A DNA stretch of 64,000 nt from Progne subis subis. Its lineage: Eukaryota > Chordata > Aves > Passeriformes > Hirundinidae. Below are positions 11,306 to 22,401 of the stretch, one piece after another; the first letter of the stretch is position 1; each line of letters opens with the position of its first letter. The notes beneath the pieces were generated by a model. That model saw only the letters and a program-made list of their open reading frames with translations, was not told the origin of the DNA and searched no databases. Position numbers and translations under genes: made by a program. The stretch lies in assembly GCA_022316685.1 (NCBI GenBank), contig JAKJHU010000046.1, forward strand, positions 3,340,001-3,404,000. Reading direction: 5' to 3'.

Positions 11306-14300
11306 CTGGAGAGGAAAGATATTACCACCAAGTGGATGGACAGCCACACTGTTAAAGAAAGGGAAGGGGCAAGCTAAAGCAGAGCTGCACTATGGGAGAT
11401 GGGTGGGTGGGCTGCTTTACCATTGTCTGTGTTGGGAATCTTGGCCAAAACTGGGAAGGATGCTCTCTGATGGGAGGGGGCAAGAGCCATGGTAGTCAGG
11501 AAAGGTTAGAACTGACAGTCCCTGCAGCACCTTAGCTGAGCTAATCTTCCCTCTTTGACTGACAGGTTCTGTGAACAGACCTGCCTTTGGCCTGTCCTGT
11601 TGTTTTTTTAGACTTGCAGCCTGTTTTTTTTTTTTCAACATTGGGACATTCAAACTGCCTGTGAGCTGGGCCTGCTTACCTCTTTGGGTGGAGCTGGTCG
11701 ATGTGTTTTCTGATCGTCTGCACTATCCACCATCATGTATCTGAAACACAAGAAGCATTTAGTGAACACTGTAACACACATTGCCTGGGGCTACTCACAG
11801 CCTATGTTCCTTGTCCCCTGGCTGGTTTGTGGCTGTGCAATGTGTCCTACCTGCCTAGACTGCAGCTAGGAGAACTTGATGTTCCCCTTTGGGTGAAAGG
11901 GGCAAGAAGTATGTCATCCTTCTGGTGAGAACCTAGCAGGATTCTTCTGGAGTAGCATTCTTTGCTGAATGTGAGGGGTATTGAAAACTGAGGTGGTTGA
12001 GAACTGATAGCCACAGTAGAACTGAGAGAGGTACTGAGGTGTGATGTGCTCTGCCATCAGGGCAACTTTGTTCCTTCTCAGTCCAAGCAATGGCAGCCAG
12101 ATGAGACATTGGTGAGATAACAGGACCAATCTGCTGCTTTTGCCTTGAATGATGGTGTTCCTTTCACACTCCTGCTACTTGACTGTGAAACAGGTCTGTG
12201 CTGGAAGCAACTTGATAAAAGCATCACCTCATTTCCTATGTAACTGAAACATCAGGGTCCAAGCATTTGTTTGCTGTACTGCTGAGTTGCTACTCTGAGA
12301 TTTTGGTGCTGGTTTAGCACAGGTGACCATGACTTCTCCCTCAGTAGTTAGTAAAGTTGCTCTTGTATATCTTCAGCTATGGCGATCTGCTTTCTGTACC
12401 TGTGCTTGAGTTATGCCTAAAGCACAGGATGTTGCCAAAATGTCATTAAAGTGAAGTTCTCAGAAATATAACAAGAAGCTGGTGCTTTTTTGTTCCCTTG
12501 CCCATCACTTCTGAAATGAGCCTGCATACGAGATGGGCAAGGACAGGGATTACTACTTGTGCCTGGACACTGTTCTGCCTTGCTTTATCTTTCCTAGCCC
12601 ATCAGCTGTTTATCCTGTCCCTGGGGAGAATGTAAAGTGGAAAAGATGTGGCTGGATAGATGTGTGGAAGCTGCATGCCTGCATGAGGATACTCATGAAA
12701 TATGAGATCTTAAAGCAGATCGATGAAACCACACTATGGGTTCTCCCATTGAGAATTAAATGCTTTTAGAAATTAATACAGGTAAACTAATCTAAAGCTA
12801 CTTTCATTCCCAAGACTGTGTTCCCGAGTTCCCCATGGACTTACAGGAGGACTTCAGAGAGGTTTCTTTAAATGCATTGAATTCACACCTTCAGCAACTG
12901 AGATTTAATCTTCCCAGTGCTGTTGTACAGAGAGTCTCTTGAAGGTATCTTTAACCTTGTTTGGACTGTCTCCAAGAATGGAGGTATGAATGAGTTACTG
13001 TAGCTCTACAGGTCACCGTGTGTTTGTTACCTGAGCTGCAGCGTGATGTTTGTGCCTTGGACCTTTAACCAGGACCTCAGCTAAGAGCACTGTGACTTAC
13101 ACTGTATCTACAGGAGGCTGAAACCTTGCATGCAGCCAGTGCTGTGACCCAGCTGCTACAGGTAATGTGTTTCTGTGCTAAAGCTCTAAAAGAAACCAAA
13201 CCTGTTCTGTTGTTCAGGTTTTGTGGGTTGGTTATTTGTTAGGGGTTTTTTTTGTGTGTGTGTTGGTTGGTTGCTTTTTTCATTTTTCTTTTCTTCTTCC
13301 CAGCTGATGATTGTATTTGTGCTTAGATGTGTTCAGCTTCTACCCACCCCTAGTTCTTTATAGACTATACTGTTCCCCAAACTGCTACCTCTTCATTTAT
13401 TTGGAGCAAAACAATGGGTTCTTTGCTGCTGGGTACTTACTTCTGTAGGATGACCTGTTTTAGTTCATCGTGGTTGGGTGTTCTTCGGGGCCGTGACAGT
13501 TCCTGGCAGGAGACAAGTTGGTGTGTGAATAGCACAACAGGGCATACAGCTTACCCCCTAGCTCAGTGAACCCAGTTGCTGGTGGAGCACTCCAGTCCTG
13601 GGGGGAAAGGGGTGCTAGCCACAGCTCCACTGGGGCCCTGGCTTTGTTGTGGGCACAGCCTATACTAAGAGAGCCAGAGGAGGGAGAGGGGCCGTTGCTC
13701 TTCATGATCCTCCTGGCTTATCATGCATAAAGTTTCTGCAGTCAAAACTTCTGCTTGTAGCAGATAGTTGTGGTACCTGCATGTTCCTGAGCTCTGCCCT
13801 GCTCTTTGGCCCACTGCCACCCTGGTCAGAGTACAGTACCTTCACACTCGCACCTCCTGGGCCAATTTCCACCTTCTCCTCCACAATTAGCTGCACTGCC
13901 TCTTCCAAGTTCCCCAAGGCCATGGCGAGAGCCTTCTCTGCCTGGCTCACAGTACAGGCTGGGAACATCTCCAGTAGCAGCTCCACCCCATCCTTCAAGT
14001 CAGCATCTTCCTAGTTGGAGCAAGAAACAGAAGTTAGTTTGGGATGCAGTGAGGAGGTGCCATACTGTAAAGGACCTCTGTTTTTTCATGGTCAGGAAGT
14101 TTAGCTTGCCCTTTGCTTAAAGTTCTCTCTCCTTATCATCATTATTAAATATGACACCTGAAGCTAACAGGGGACTGTATCTTTGGAAAGACCAACTCGT
14201 TACTTTCCTTTAATCTCCTCCCTCTGTATTTCAACTTGCTTTAAAGCAGGGCTCCTGTAACCTGACTCATCTGTGTGGCCATGCTTAGGATTGAGCTTTC

Positions 14301-17300
14301 TGGATCCTGTGGTGAACCTTGTGAAGTTATATGTACTTTGATTAGAAAGGAAAGGGCCTGCTAAACAGTGACCTGATGCTGCCTCAGAAGGAATCCCCAT
14401 AGCAGCATTTGCTAGAACACTGTGGACACAGAATGACTGTACTGCAGAGCAGGAATAGATCAGTACTGGAGAAACAGCGAACAGGGTGTGGGGGAGGAAG
14501 GTGGGGTTGATGTGGAAGGTGCTGCAGTACCTGGAGCTGCTGTGGGATCTCTGAAGGCATTGGGACAGGCTCTCGCAGCCATTGCACTGGCTTACCCTTT
14601 CCAGCCACCGAAAAGGATGAGCCAGAGCATTGGCTCACAGTCTGTCAGCACATAATTTTCTGGCAGTTTTGCTTAGGCCATACAATGGAGAAGACCATGG
14701 ACACAAGTGATGCTGTGTCACAACCTATGCTGTACATTTTCCAGAGCTGGAAAATGCCCTCAGGTGGTGCTGATGGCCTAGTGCTGTGTGACTGTCCCCA
14801 GTGTTCCTGCTCCTCTGCGGGGTGCTCATACCTGGGGCCCGGCTCCATCTGTTAGAGTGCACAGTCTTTTCCCGTTGCAGGCTCCAGCTCCAGGGTCCTG
14901 CCCCTTGGTGAGGTCTTCAGAGGGTGCTTCACTCCTGCTTTCCACAGTCTTTTGGCCAAGTTTTTCTTAAAGACACAGTGATATCTCCTGAGGAACAGTC
15001 CTACTAAGGCTAGAGCTCTGTGCTTTCTATTGGCATTAGACTGCTAGTGCACTGTGTGCCAAAGCAAATTTCTTAAGTGACAAGACTTGGAAACACTACT
15101 GTTTCTTCTGCCCTCAGTGGGGATAGCTGCAGCTCTGTTCCCACTGATCTGCAGGAAGCCAGTGCTAGCACATGCTGGAGTGCCTGAGTTCTGCATTTCC
15201 AGGCTGTACAGGGCATAAGCTGCTTGCAAATTTAATTCTACTTTTCAATTCTCAGTCTGCTAGTGCTACGGTTGTGGATACTTCCATTTCTAAGAATTCC
15301 CTGGTATTTGCTCTATCTTTGAACTAAAGTGTAGTTTTGATTTTAAATTTGGGAATACACTGTGGTAGTCCCCAAGCGGCATGCAAGCCAGCACATGCTG
15401 TGATCTGCTGCATCCCTTTTTTTGCAGGCTCTTTTTCTCACTGTAGGAAGAACCATTTCACTTTTGTTCTGTCTTAAGACTGGGATGGTGCTTTCCCTCC
15501 ACACTCTGGCTACATCGGGATCCTCAAAGGGTAGGATGCAGGGGAGCACAGCAGAGCAGTAGATTTTGTCAAGTTCAAGAAAGCAGCAAGTAAGATAAAA
15601 GACAGGACTGTCTATTCTACATTGCGTAGCCTTCTGGTAAGACAGCAGTGATGTTGTTAGGCCAGCAAAACTTAGACTGGTTATGTTCTGTAAGGTTTGA
15701 TATCCAAGCACTGCAACCTGTCTGTTCTTTAGTGGAAAGTACCCCTGGAGTTAATTGATACAGCAATCCAGCTGGTCTGTGAATGCTGAGGTTAAAAAGG
15801 GCCATTGTCACAGTGCAGTCTTCTGCAGTCCTGCATAGTGCAGGTCAGAGCACATCACTGGATTTTGCACCTGTGCCAGGGTTCGTGGATGAACAGGAAG
15901 TGAGCTTTGAGAATGCTCAAAGTTAGATGTGATACACGTATTCAGCTGGATACTCTTTGATGATGTACCTGATAAAGGCTGCCCAGTGGTAGTACCACTT
16001 AGGCAGATGGCTGTCAGAGGCAGGCAGAAATCCTCGCTCTCAGATTTAACCTGCAGCAGAACTTCAACAAGCAGCTCTGAACTGGCTATTTCTTTCTTAG
16101 TACTCTGGCTCAATAGAGGTCAAATGATCAATTTGGAGAATTGATCAATTGTTTTTCACTCCAGTATGTCTTGGACAGTATTCCATATGACTCCAACGTC
16201 CCATATGTTGATGTGAAAAACCTGACTGAACACTGAAAAGAAAACCCCAAACCTGTCAATCAATTCAGGCTATCTTATGAGTTCCTAACTGTGGCAAACA
16301 AGTTCTGTATTCAAGTATTTTATTCTGTGACATTGTTCAACTCCAAATATTAAGACTAAAAATATGTGCAGATCTTCTTGTGCTGAAATTGTTTGTATAA
16401 CTCACCTTTGTTGCGAGCTTCATTAAGCCTTTCTGAGAGGGCAAACATCATTTCACAAACATCCTCACTGCAAGAGACAGAAGCTGTATAATTAGCATGA
16501 GGAATAAAAGCACCAGCCTATCCTACATGGCTACCATTTTATAGAAAGACAAAGCTTGATGGGAAGTCCAGTAAAATCAACTGGTATTTCAGATGGCCAA
16601 GGACCTACCTGCAAACTATATTAGGATTAGCATCTGTGAATTCAGGCAAAGAGTGACTTATCATGATGGCTCAGGTTTAGTTCTAGTACATTTTCAACAA
16701 TTCAACAAAAGAATTTGTAGTACTGAGGGACTTGGGGCCAGGCCCCCAGTGCATGGCATGCACATACAAACCAGTAACAATCACATACCTGTGGATTTCT
16801 GCAAAACCAGGGATATATGCCTCCATCATTTCCACAAAGGCGTCCATGTCAAAAGTCTCTTCAGAGGACTCTGGTGAGCCCAGCTCTTCCAGGACACCCG
16901 TGATATAAGAGAAGAAAACATCATCCATCCCACTGGAGACAAAGAGAATACAGGCAGCAGGGTCAACAGGCTCATTTTTTCCTTTCTCTCCATCCCCATT
17001 CTGCCTAACCTTGTGTCCTTCTAATACAGCAGCAGAAGGACCTATGTGACTGTATGGTATGAGGAGATGCCACCCATAAGGCCAAGTAGCAGGTGGTCAG
17101 TGGTTGAGGGAAGCGTTTACAGATCCTGCTTCCTGGGCAGCACTGAATGAAAGCCCCAGCCTGTGCTCCTGAGGCTGTGCTCCTGTGGGTGCTCCAGCTG
17201 AGCTAACCAAAATATTCCAAATGCTCAAGACCTTGGCTGTTCTGTGTTGACTGGTATTTCAGGTGAGGTCATCATATTCTGTTAAGTCACACTTTCTATG

Positions 17301-17825
17301 GGATACAGAGTTCTCTGCTTGCTGCTCTCCACGCTTGTGTGTCACTGCTGCCACCAGCTGCAAAACTAGCTGCTGTGTTCCAGTCTCAAGGTGCTGTATC
17401 TGCATGCAGGCAGAATTCAAAATAGGGAGAGGCCTGACACAGATTATCCTGCTCCTAAAGCAATTTGAGAGCGTTGTGGAATGAAGGAAATCCCATATCC
17501 TAATGGGTATTACTGGACAGGAAATTAATCATCTTGGTCATCAAAGTAATGACATTGCTAGATTGCAATGCTAAACTATAGTTGTTCCAGCATTTCCACC
17601 AGAGCATGTGCAAATTACCTACATCCTGGATCTGACTCAAAGGAGAGCAACACAAAGTACAGAAAAACTACAGATTTCAGTATAATGCACAGAGTGACAA
17701 CGCAGAGTTCAATCTGGAACAATGATACTGGAACTGCCTATCTCAACATACCTGAGATCTGCTGCAGGGATGTGGGACTGGATGAAGCGTGTCAGTGTGT
17801 CTTGAATGATTCTTTCAAGCTCCAT
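11159..17825 (-). CDS. CUEDC2: CUEDC2, CUE domain-containing protein 2 (eight coding exons)
   Basis: Ubiquitin-binding adaptor; in mammals it restrains NF-kB by recruiting PP1 to IKK, promotes turnover of oestrogen and progesterone receptors, and acts on APC/C in mitosis. Coding exons in transcript order: 17825-17752, 16932-16789, 16467-16406, 14965-14832, 14010-13840, 13502-13441, 11740-11680 and 11305-11159. Their lengths (74, 144, 62, 134, 171, 62, 61, 147) total 855 bases, or 284 residues plus stop; human has 287. All junctions are GT-AG and every phase agrees. The N-terminus MELERII is family-like; residues 26-73 hold the conserved [17 protein letters not shown] block. The CUE domain is residues about 142-183, with the MFP motif at 153-155 and [11 protein letters not shown] at its end. 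The basic C-terminus, residues 237-284 ending [10 protein letters not shown], is nearly identical to mammals. The least conserved part is residues 95-138. Confidence 0.96.
11680..11740 (-). CDS. CUEDC2: CUEDC2 coding exon 7
   Basis: The acceptor is TGTGTTTCAG/ATACATG and the donor AAAGAG/GTAAGC. It completes lysine 216 and encodes [20 protein letters not shown], residues 217-236, almost identical to mammals. It is followed by a short 374-bp intron. Confidence 0.96.
13441..13502 (-). CDS. CUEDC2: CUEDC2 coding exon 6
   Basis: The acceptor is CTCCTGCCAG/GAACTG and the donor CAGAA/GTAAGT. It encodes residues 196-215, [20 protein letters not shown], and two bases of lysine 216. DELK and ILQK are shared with the mammalian protein. 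Confidence 0.95.
13840..14010 (-). CDS. CUEDC2: CUEDC2 coding exon 5 (CUE domain)
   Basis: The acceptor is CTCCAACTAG/GAAGAT and the donor GTGAAG/GTACTG. Its 171 bases encode residues 139-195. The CUE domain starts at about [16 protein letters not shown], carries the Met-Phe-Pro ubiquitin-contact motif, and ends at [11 protein letters not shown]. Both ends are phase 0. Confidence 0.96.
14832..14965 (-). CDS. CUEDC2: CUEDC2 coding exon 4 (variable linker)
   Basis: No long reading frame flags this exon; I found it by requiring a segment of length 2 modulo 3 between exons 3 and 5. The acceptor is GTGTCTTTAAG/AA and the donor GGCCCCAG/GTATGA. Both are good, the 134 bases are open, and the phase fits exactly. 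It encodes residues 95-138 ([17 protein letters not shown] and onward), a hydrophilic, probably disordered linker in the place of the equally variable mammalian one. Sequence identity to mammals is too low to prove the call, so it rests on splice signals and frame. Confidence 0.8.
16406..16467 (-). CDS. CUEDC2: CUEDC2 coding exon 3
   Basis: The acceptor is CTCTTGCAG/TGAGG and the donor CAAAG/GTGAGT. It encodes residues 74-93, [20 protein letters not shown], which aligns with the mammalian segment ending in LSDARNK. It ends one base into glutamate 94. Confidence 0.93.
16789..16932 (-). CDS. CUEDC2: CUEDC2 coding exon 2
   Basis: The acceptor is GTCTCCAG/TGGGATG and the donor CCACAG/GTATGT. It encodes residues 26-72, with split serines at both ends: [18 protein letters not shown], then [19 protein letters not shown]. 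This is the conserved N-terminal helical block of the family. Confidence 0.95.
17752..17825 (-). CDS. CUEDC2: CUEDC2 coding exon 1 (start codon)
   Basis: ATG is at 17825-17823, followed by [23 protein letters not shown], and the donor CTCAG/GTATGT ends the exon at 17752 with two bases of serine 25. The exon has a short untranslated head. A pyrimidine-rich acceptor (CTTTTTAAAG) precedes it at about 17844, so a non-coding first exon lies further upstream, in the CpG island. Confidence 0.95.
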
Positions 17826-17843
17826 GTCTCTCTAAACCTTTTT

Positions 17844-20800
17844 CTTTAAAAAGAAAGAAGGAAAAAGTCCATGTAATTTTAATAAAATCAAAATAACAAG
17901 ATCAAAATGCAGATATGGTATAGGTAAGTGTGTTCTTCCCATGAGAACAATTCAAAAACTCGTCCAACGTCTTTTCATCTCCGGGTAACAGTGGGCAAAG
18001 ATATCCATAAAAAGCTGCAGTATGAGGATCCACTGGAAAAAGGAGCCCAGTATCTTGGGCCCCTCCTGGCTGTGTTGATGCTGTCGGTATGCAGCTGTAC
18101 AGTACATTTAAAAAGTCCCCTTTGGGAAGCAAAGCTGGAAATGCAGATGTGTCCAGCTGTAGGGACACCTTCTGAGCTGGAAGACTGTGCTGTCCAGTGA
18201 GGAAGAAACAGGGAGTGGACTTGTACACTCAAGTACAGAAAGGGGTGGACCTTCCAGCTAAGAGCATATGTAGTGATGCTTGGACTCAGGAATGAGTGGG
18301 AGGAAGGGTAATGTCTCCTAAAGAAAGGACATCCTAGAGCATATTTTACAGGGAAATACCAAGCAGGGCACAGACAAGTAGTCTGTCAGCCAAAATATCA
18401 AAGGTCTCCAGGGCAGGCATGGACTGCCAGTGGAATCCTGCCCAAACAGGAGTCCGTTGTTGTGCTCAGTAAATGAGCCATTCTACAGTAGATGCAACTG
18501 CAACAAGGGGCACTTGATAACCCAAAACTCAGGGGAGTTCTAAGAATCAGAGAGCTCCTACAGAAGCAGTGGCAGAAGGGGGCTGCCCACAGCCCTGCTT
18601 CAGCTATCAGTACTGAGCCTGGACTGAACAGGGTGGAAAAAAGCTGTTTCTTAACCATTCCTTCCCCTTTGGGTCTACAGAGCTGCTGGGTGGACAAATT
18701 CCTGGTATAAGCACCAAGTTCTTCCCAGGAAGGAGACCAGCCTTGCATTCAGAGAAACTGATATGGTCATTGGCCAGAGAGGTTCCAAGGGTCATCGTGC
18801 TCCTATCAGTGCAGCTCTCTCATTTCAACAACACTAAGACATGACCAGGCTTGCTTGACACAGAACTCATGGAACAGTCATATAGCTTGCTAACAATTCT
18901 GGTGTCCCATGGGAATCAGAAAGGTTTGGCAGTTCCCTAGATGAGTCTTCCAGAGTTAGCAGGACATAAACAAAACCACCCCATAACACTCAGCCAAGTT
19001 TAGAATTATGTAACTCGGGACATCAAAACACCTTATGCATTATACCTTCAAATGCTACACTGCTAGTGATGACCTGCAATAGTTAAGGAGGAGATTCACT
19101 AGGAGAGCTTACCCTATGTGCTCAGTATTGTGTGGGAGTGATTTACAATGCCCAAAATGATCAGCAACCCAAAGGCAGGAGAAATCACTCACCTTAGAGC
19201 TCAGTTTTCCTGAAAAGATGTTACCATACTTCTAAACTTCCAGTCATAATTGCAATGTGGGTTTTAAGATCACTTCACTAGTTGTCACTGATTCAAATAT
19301 ATCTGTGAAAGTCCTTCTGCATTTCTTGTTGCAATGTGGGATCTGTGTAACACTGTTGCACAGAATCTGTTTTTTAAAAGCATATGATGAAATTATACTC
19401 TTTTTGCTCCGTCACAGCTACAGCCTTACAGTTTTGCACTGTCAGAACATGAGACCTTCAGCTCCTGGAAATCTTCTGACAAACTCATCTTTAGACACGG
19501 GTTTTTTTATCAGAGTGAGCAGTGGAGCACTGTATGTCATCTCATTACGACAGGCTTAGTGTGAAATACCAGGAGAGCTTATTTAAACCACATAACATCG
19601 CATGGCATACGTACTTCCTCACCTCAGGCAGAGGAAAGTGGTATTAGTTCTCAAATTGTGAATGTGAAAATTATGAATTTTCTTTATTAGATACTTTGGC
19701 CATCATCTCAATAGGGCTTTCAACCCTGACAATATGACAGTGACATATATCACTGACAATAGGTCAGTGTTGAGAACCTAGTCATCTCAGCAATCTCCAT
19801 CCCCTTGTATTCTCCTTCCCAACACGTTGATTGTCAAATTTATTTTGTTGGTTTAGTGTTTTTTTGTAAAACAAATGTAGAAATAACATACCTCTAAAGT
19901 ACCATTGTTCTTGTGGTGTATGAAATAGCTACTTATGTTATATTGAAGAAAAGTTGGTATGACTCTGTATTTCTCAAAAGAAAAAAGGGTGAGAATCTGA
20001 ACAGTTTGCATACAGCTAGATTGTTTTGGAAGGCTCTTTCAACTCCAACTTCAGTAATCATTCTCAAATGGGCAGTGTGATGGAATGGGAATCACTGTAA
20101 GCCTTGGACTTTTTACTAACAAGATAGACTTGAGCAACTTAGAAGAATGTTTCTGAACTAAGGAACTGCCATTTGGATGTATATCAACTTTTATGGGATC
20201 ATAAATTTGCCTACCAATGACTAGAGGTTTCTGCAAGCGGAAGGAGTCAGGTGTTGTATCCTTGGATGTTTCCCAGAACATGTTAGAGCAAGTTTAGGTA
20301 AATCTGATCAGTGATTATTTTTATGTAAGTGAGTAATGGGACAGGGATGGTTCACTGAGCTCGCTCTGAAATTTTTGAAAAAGTACAGAGCATGTCTTAT
20401 GCTGCTTAGTGTGTCTGTGCTTGGGGAAGTGCATTTTTCTGGGATATAAGGCCCTCTCAGTGCAGCCTGTGACATACAGGCTCAGAAGAAACTCCTCAAG
20501 AGCAGGACAGAGAACGATCTGTGGCTATACTCTGCTGAACTACTTAAACTTTTCTGGCTTAAAAGGAAACTTTCCAGGCTAAATGATACTTTACAGAAAA
20601 TTTTAGTGCTTCTATTTTTCATTTTTCTTGCTAAAGAAGTCCCTGAAAGGGCTTTCACAGTGTGGCTGCTATGCGAAAGCAGGCTGAGGTCACTGTGTGT
20701 TAACACAATTAACTGCTTAATGCTCTAAAATTAATATAAGACTTTTGTTTATACCTTAGTCCCAGTAAACTACAGTGAGAGAAGATAGTAATGCCAGTGG

Positions 20801-21200
20801 CCAGACTCTGCCCTCCCCTCTAGGTCTACACTGGAAAGCTGCACTTGGATACTCTGCTGACACAGGGTCCTTACCAGAGCAGATGTGTCACCTGTGCGAG
20901 GTCTTCGGCTCACAGCCAGTGTTTATGAAGTCACTTCAGTGCCTGCAGAGGAGTCGACAGTCCATCCTGTGACTGCCAGGCCCAGCCATGGATAAGAAAA
21001 CCCTTTATGAGAAAAGAAAGCTGAATTAGCTGAAGCAGGAGCACAAGAGCATCATTCTGTATACTAGTGTCTTTATGCTTTATGTCACTTGTGACCATTT
21101 CCCCTAACACAGATGGTACACCTTTATTCTTTGGAATAAAATGTATTTTGTGAAGGGGTAACACGGGTGTGAGAACGGTGTACCTGTCAACCTTCAAATT
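17844..21200 (-). other. CUEDC2: CUEDC2 5' intron
   Basis: Between the first coding exon and the CpG island lie about 3.4 kb without convincing coding sequence on either strand. I read this as the intron separating a non-coding first exon from the start-codon exon. A weak, degraded CR1-tail-like segment occurs at about 20,024-20,068. Nothing else is recognisable. Confidence 0.6.
20024..20068 (+). mobile_element. Possible degraded CR1 3' end
   Basis: TTTTGGAAGGCTCTTTCAAC, followed by TCCAACTTCAGTAATCATTC, resembles the 3' tail of avian CR1 LINEs (GGAAGGTCCCTTCCAACYC, then ATTCTATGATTCT repeats). It has many mismatches. It is too short to place in a subfamily. Confidence 0.35.
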
Positions 21201-22280
21201 CGCTGTGATGTCGTGGTGTTTTTCAACATCCACAGCTCACGTAGCGAGGCCAGCAGTGGTCCCTGCACATCACCACCGTATTCCAGAAGCACTGGTGGCC
21301 TCATCGCCATGGCCAAACAGAAGTTGTCTCTCGAGATTTTAAGGAGACAGCCCGGAGAGCGAGCACCGCTCTTCCCGCTCTGCAGGTCGCCACGGCGGGA
21401 GCGGCGACACGGGCTGGGCGGCTTTCTCTGCGCTCGGGCAGCTCCCCGCCACCGGCGGGCCGGCACTGCCTCGCCGGGGCTTGACGGCGAGGCCGCAGAG
21501 CGCCCGAAACACGCGGCGCACGGGCCGGGTCGGCCCCGCCGTGCCGCCCGCGCCGCGAGTCGATCCCCGCACCGCAGAGGCTGCGCGTTACCCTGCCCGG
21601 CCCTCTGGCCCGTCTCCCGCCCCCAGCGCTGCGGACCCCGGAGGAGAGCCCCACTCCCGGGATCCCGAGCTCCCCGGCGCTGTGCCCCGTATCCCGTGCC
21701 CCGTGTCCCGTGCCCCGTGTCCCGTATCCCGTGCCCCGTGTCCCGTGCCCCGTGTCCCGTGTCCCGTGCCCCGTGTCCCGTGTTCCGCATCCCCGCGGGC
21801 GGGGCGGTAACGGGCGCGCGCCGCCGCCGGCGGGGGTGTAGCGGTCACCTGATCGCCCGCGCGCCCCCGCCGCGCCGTCCTCCCTCCGCGCGGGACCCGC
21901 GCGGCGCGCGTGGACGCGTCACGTGGTCGCGCCCGCCGCCAGCCGCCGAGGCGCGCGCGGCCCGGCAGGGCGGGACAGGGCGGCTGCGCGCTGCCGCCCC
22001 TGCGCCGCCATCTTTCGTGTGGGCAGCGGCACGGGCGGGCTCGGGACGGCGCTTGGCGGAGTCCCCCCGGGAACTTTTCTCTCTGCCAAATGCGAGAGAC
22101 GCGTTGTTCCCTGCTGCAAGTAGCCCGCTTTCAAGTGTTTGGACTAGGCTGCCCGGCTCTTCGGTCAGCTAAAGCTCTGTCACGGGATACTGCCGGAAGC
22201 TGCGGCCCGCTTGCAGTCTCCGGGCTAAAGAGCCATCCCGCTACACCCAGGCTCGGCGAGCTGCCGTATAATCACTCATT
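21200..22280 (-). promoter_or_regulatory. CUEDC2: CpG island, CUEDC2 promoter
   Basis: A dense CpG island upstream of CUEDC2 in its direction of transcription. On the minus strand AAGATGGCGGC at 22014-22004 is a perfect YY1 element in the orientation usual just downstream of transcription starts. This suggests initiation near 22,010-22,040. An E-box CACGTG in the context GTCACGTGG lies at 21920-21925. A usable splice donor (GATCAG/GTGACC) at 21849/21848 could end the non-coding first exon. Open frames across the island are composition artefacts. Confidence 0.8.
21683..21790. repeat. 7-bp tandem repeat (CCCCGTG/TCCCGTG) in CUEDC2 CpG island
   Basis: About 15 units alternate CCCCGTG and TCCCGTG, with two TCCCGTA variants, then degenerate to TTCCGCA at 21,790. 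On the minus strand the array has the G-rich pattern CACGGGG/CACGGGA, with regular runs of three or four G, so quadruplex formation is possible. It lies about 60 bp past the proposed first-exon donor of CUEDC2, within its first intron. Confidence 0.9.
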
Positions 22281-22329
22281 CCGCCAGTTCGGAGGATTGC
22301 TGTGTGCCTAGGGCAGGCTCAGGCCGTTC

Positions 22330-22380
22330 AAGAATCACAGAATCAATTGGCTTGGAAAAGACCGAGTCCAACATGTGACG
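22330..22380 (-). mobile_element. CR1 LINE 3' fragment
   Basis: AGAATCACAGAATCAATTGG, then CTTGGAAAAGACCGAGTCCAACA, is the reverse complement of a CR1 3' end (terminal ATTCTGTGATTCT repeat and the GTTGGACT and CTTTTCCAA motifs). The fragment is truncated and abuts the minisatellite at 22.4 kb. Confidence 0.75.
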
Positions 22381-22401
22381 GCGCATCAACCTGAGAAAGC
22401 A

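Noticed and set aside
14384..14638. Minus-strand segment with donor after IPQQLQ as CUEDC2 exon 4
   Set aside because: The donor and end phase fit, but no acceptor gives the required start phase with a pyrimidine tract. The 14832-14965 exon satisfies every constraint.
15808..16113. Minus-strand frame containing [11 protein letters not shown] as CUEDC2 exon 4
   Set aside because: It needs an acceptor in purine-rich DNA and a weak GTTAAA donor; the segment at 14832-14965 is clearly better.
21213..22172. 319-codon plus-strand frame at the CUEDC2 promoter
   Set aside because: It is a GC-rich island artefact crossing the 7-bp repeat, antisense to the probable CUEDC2 first exon.
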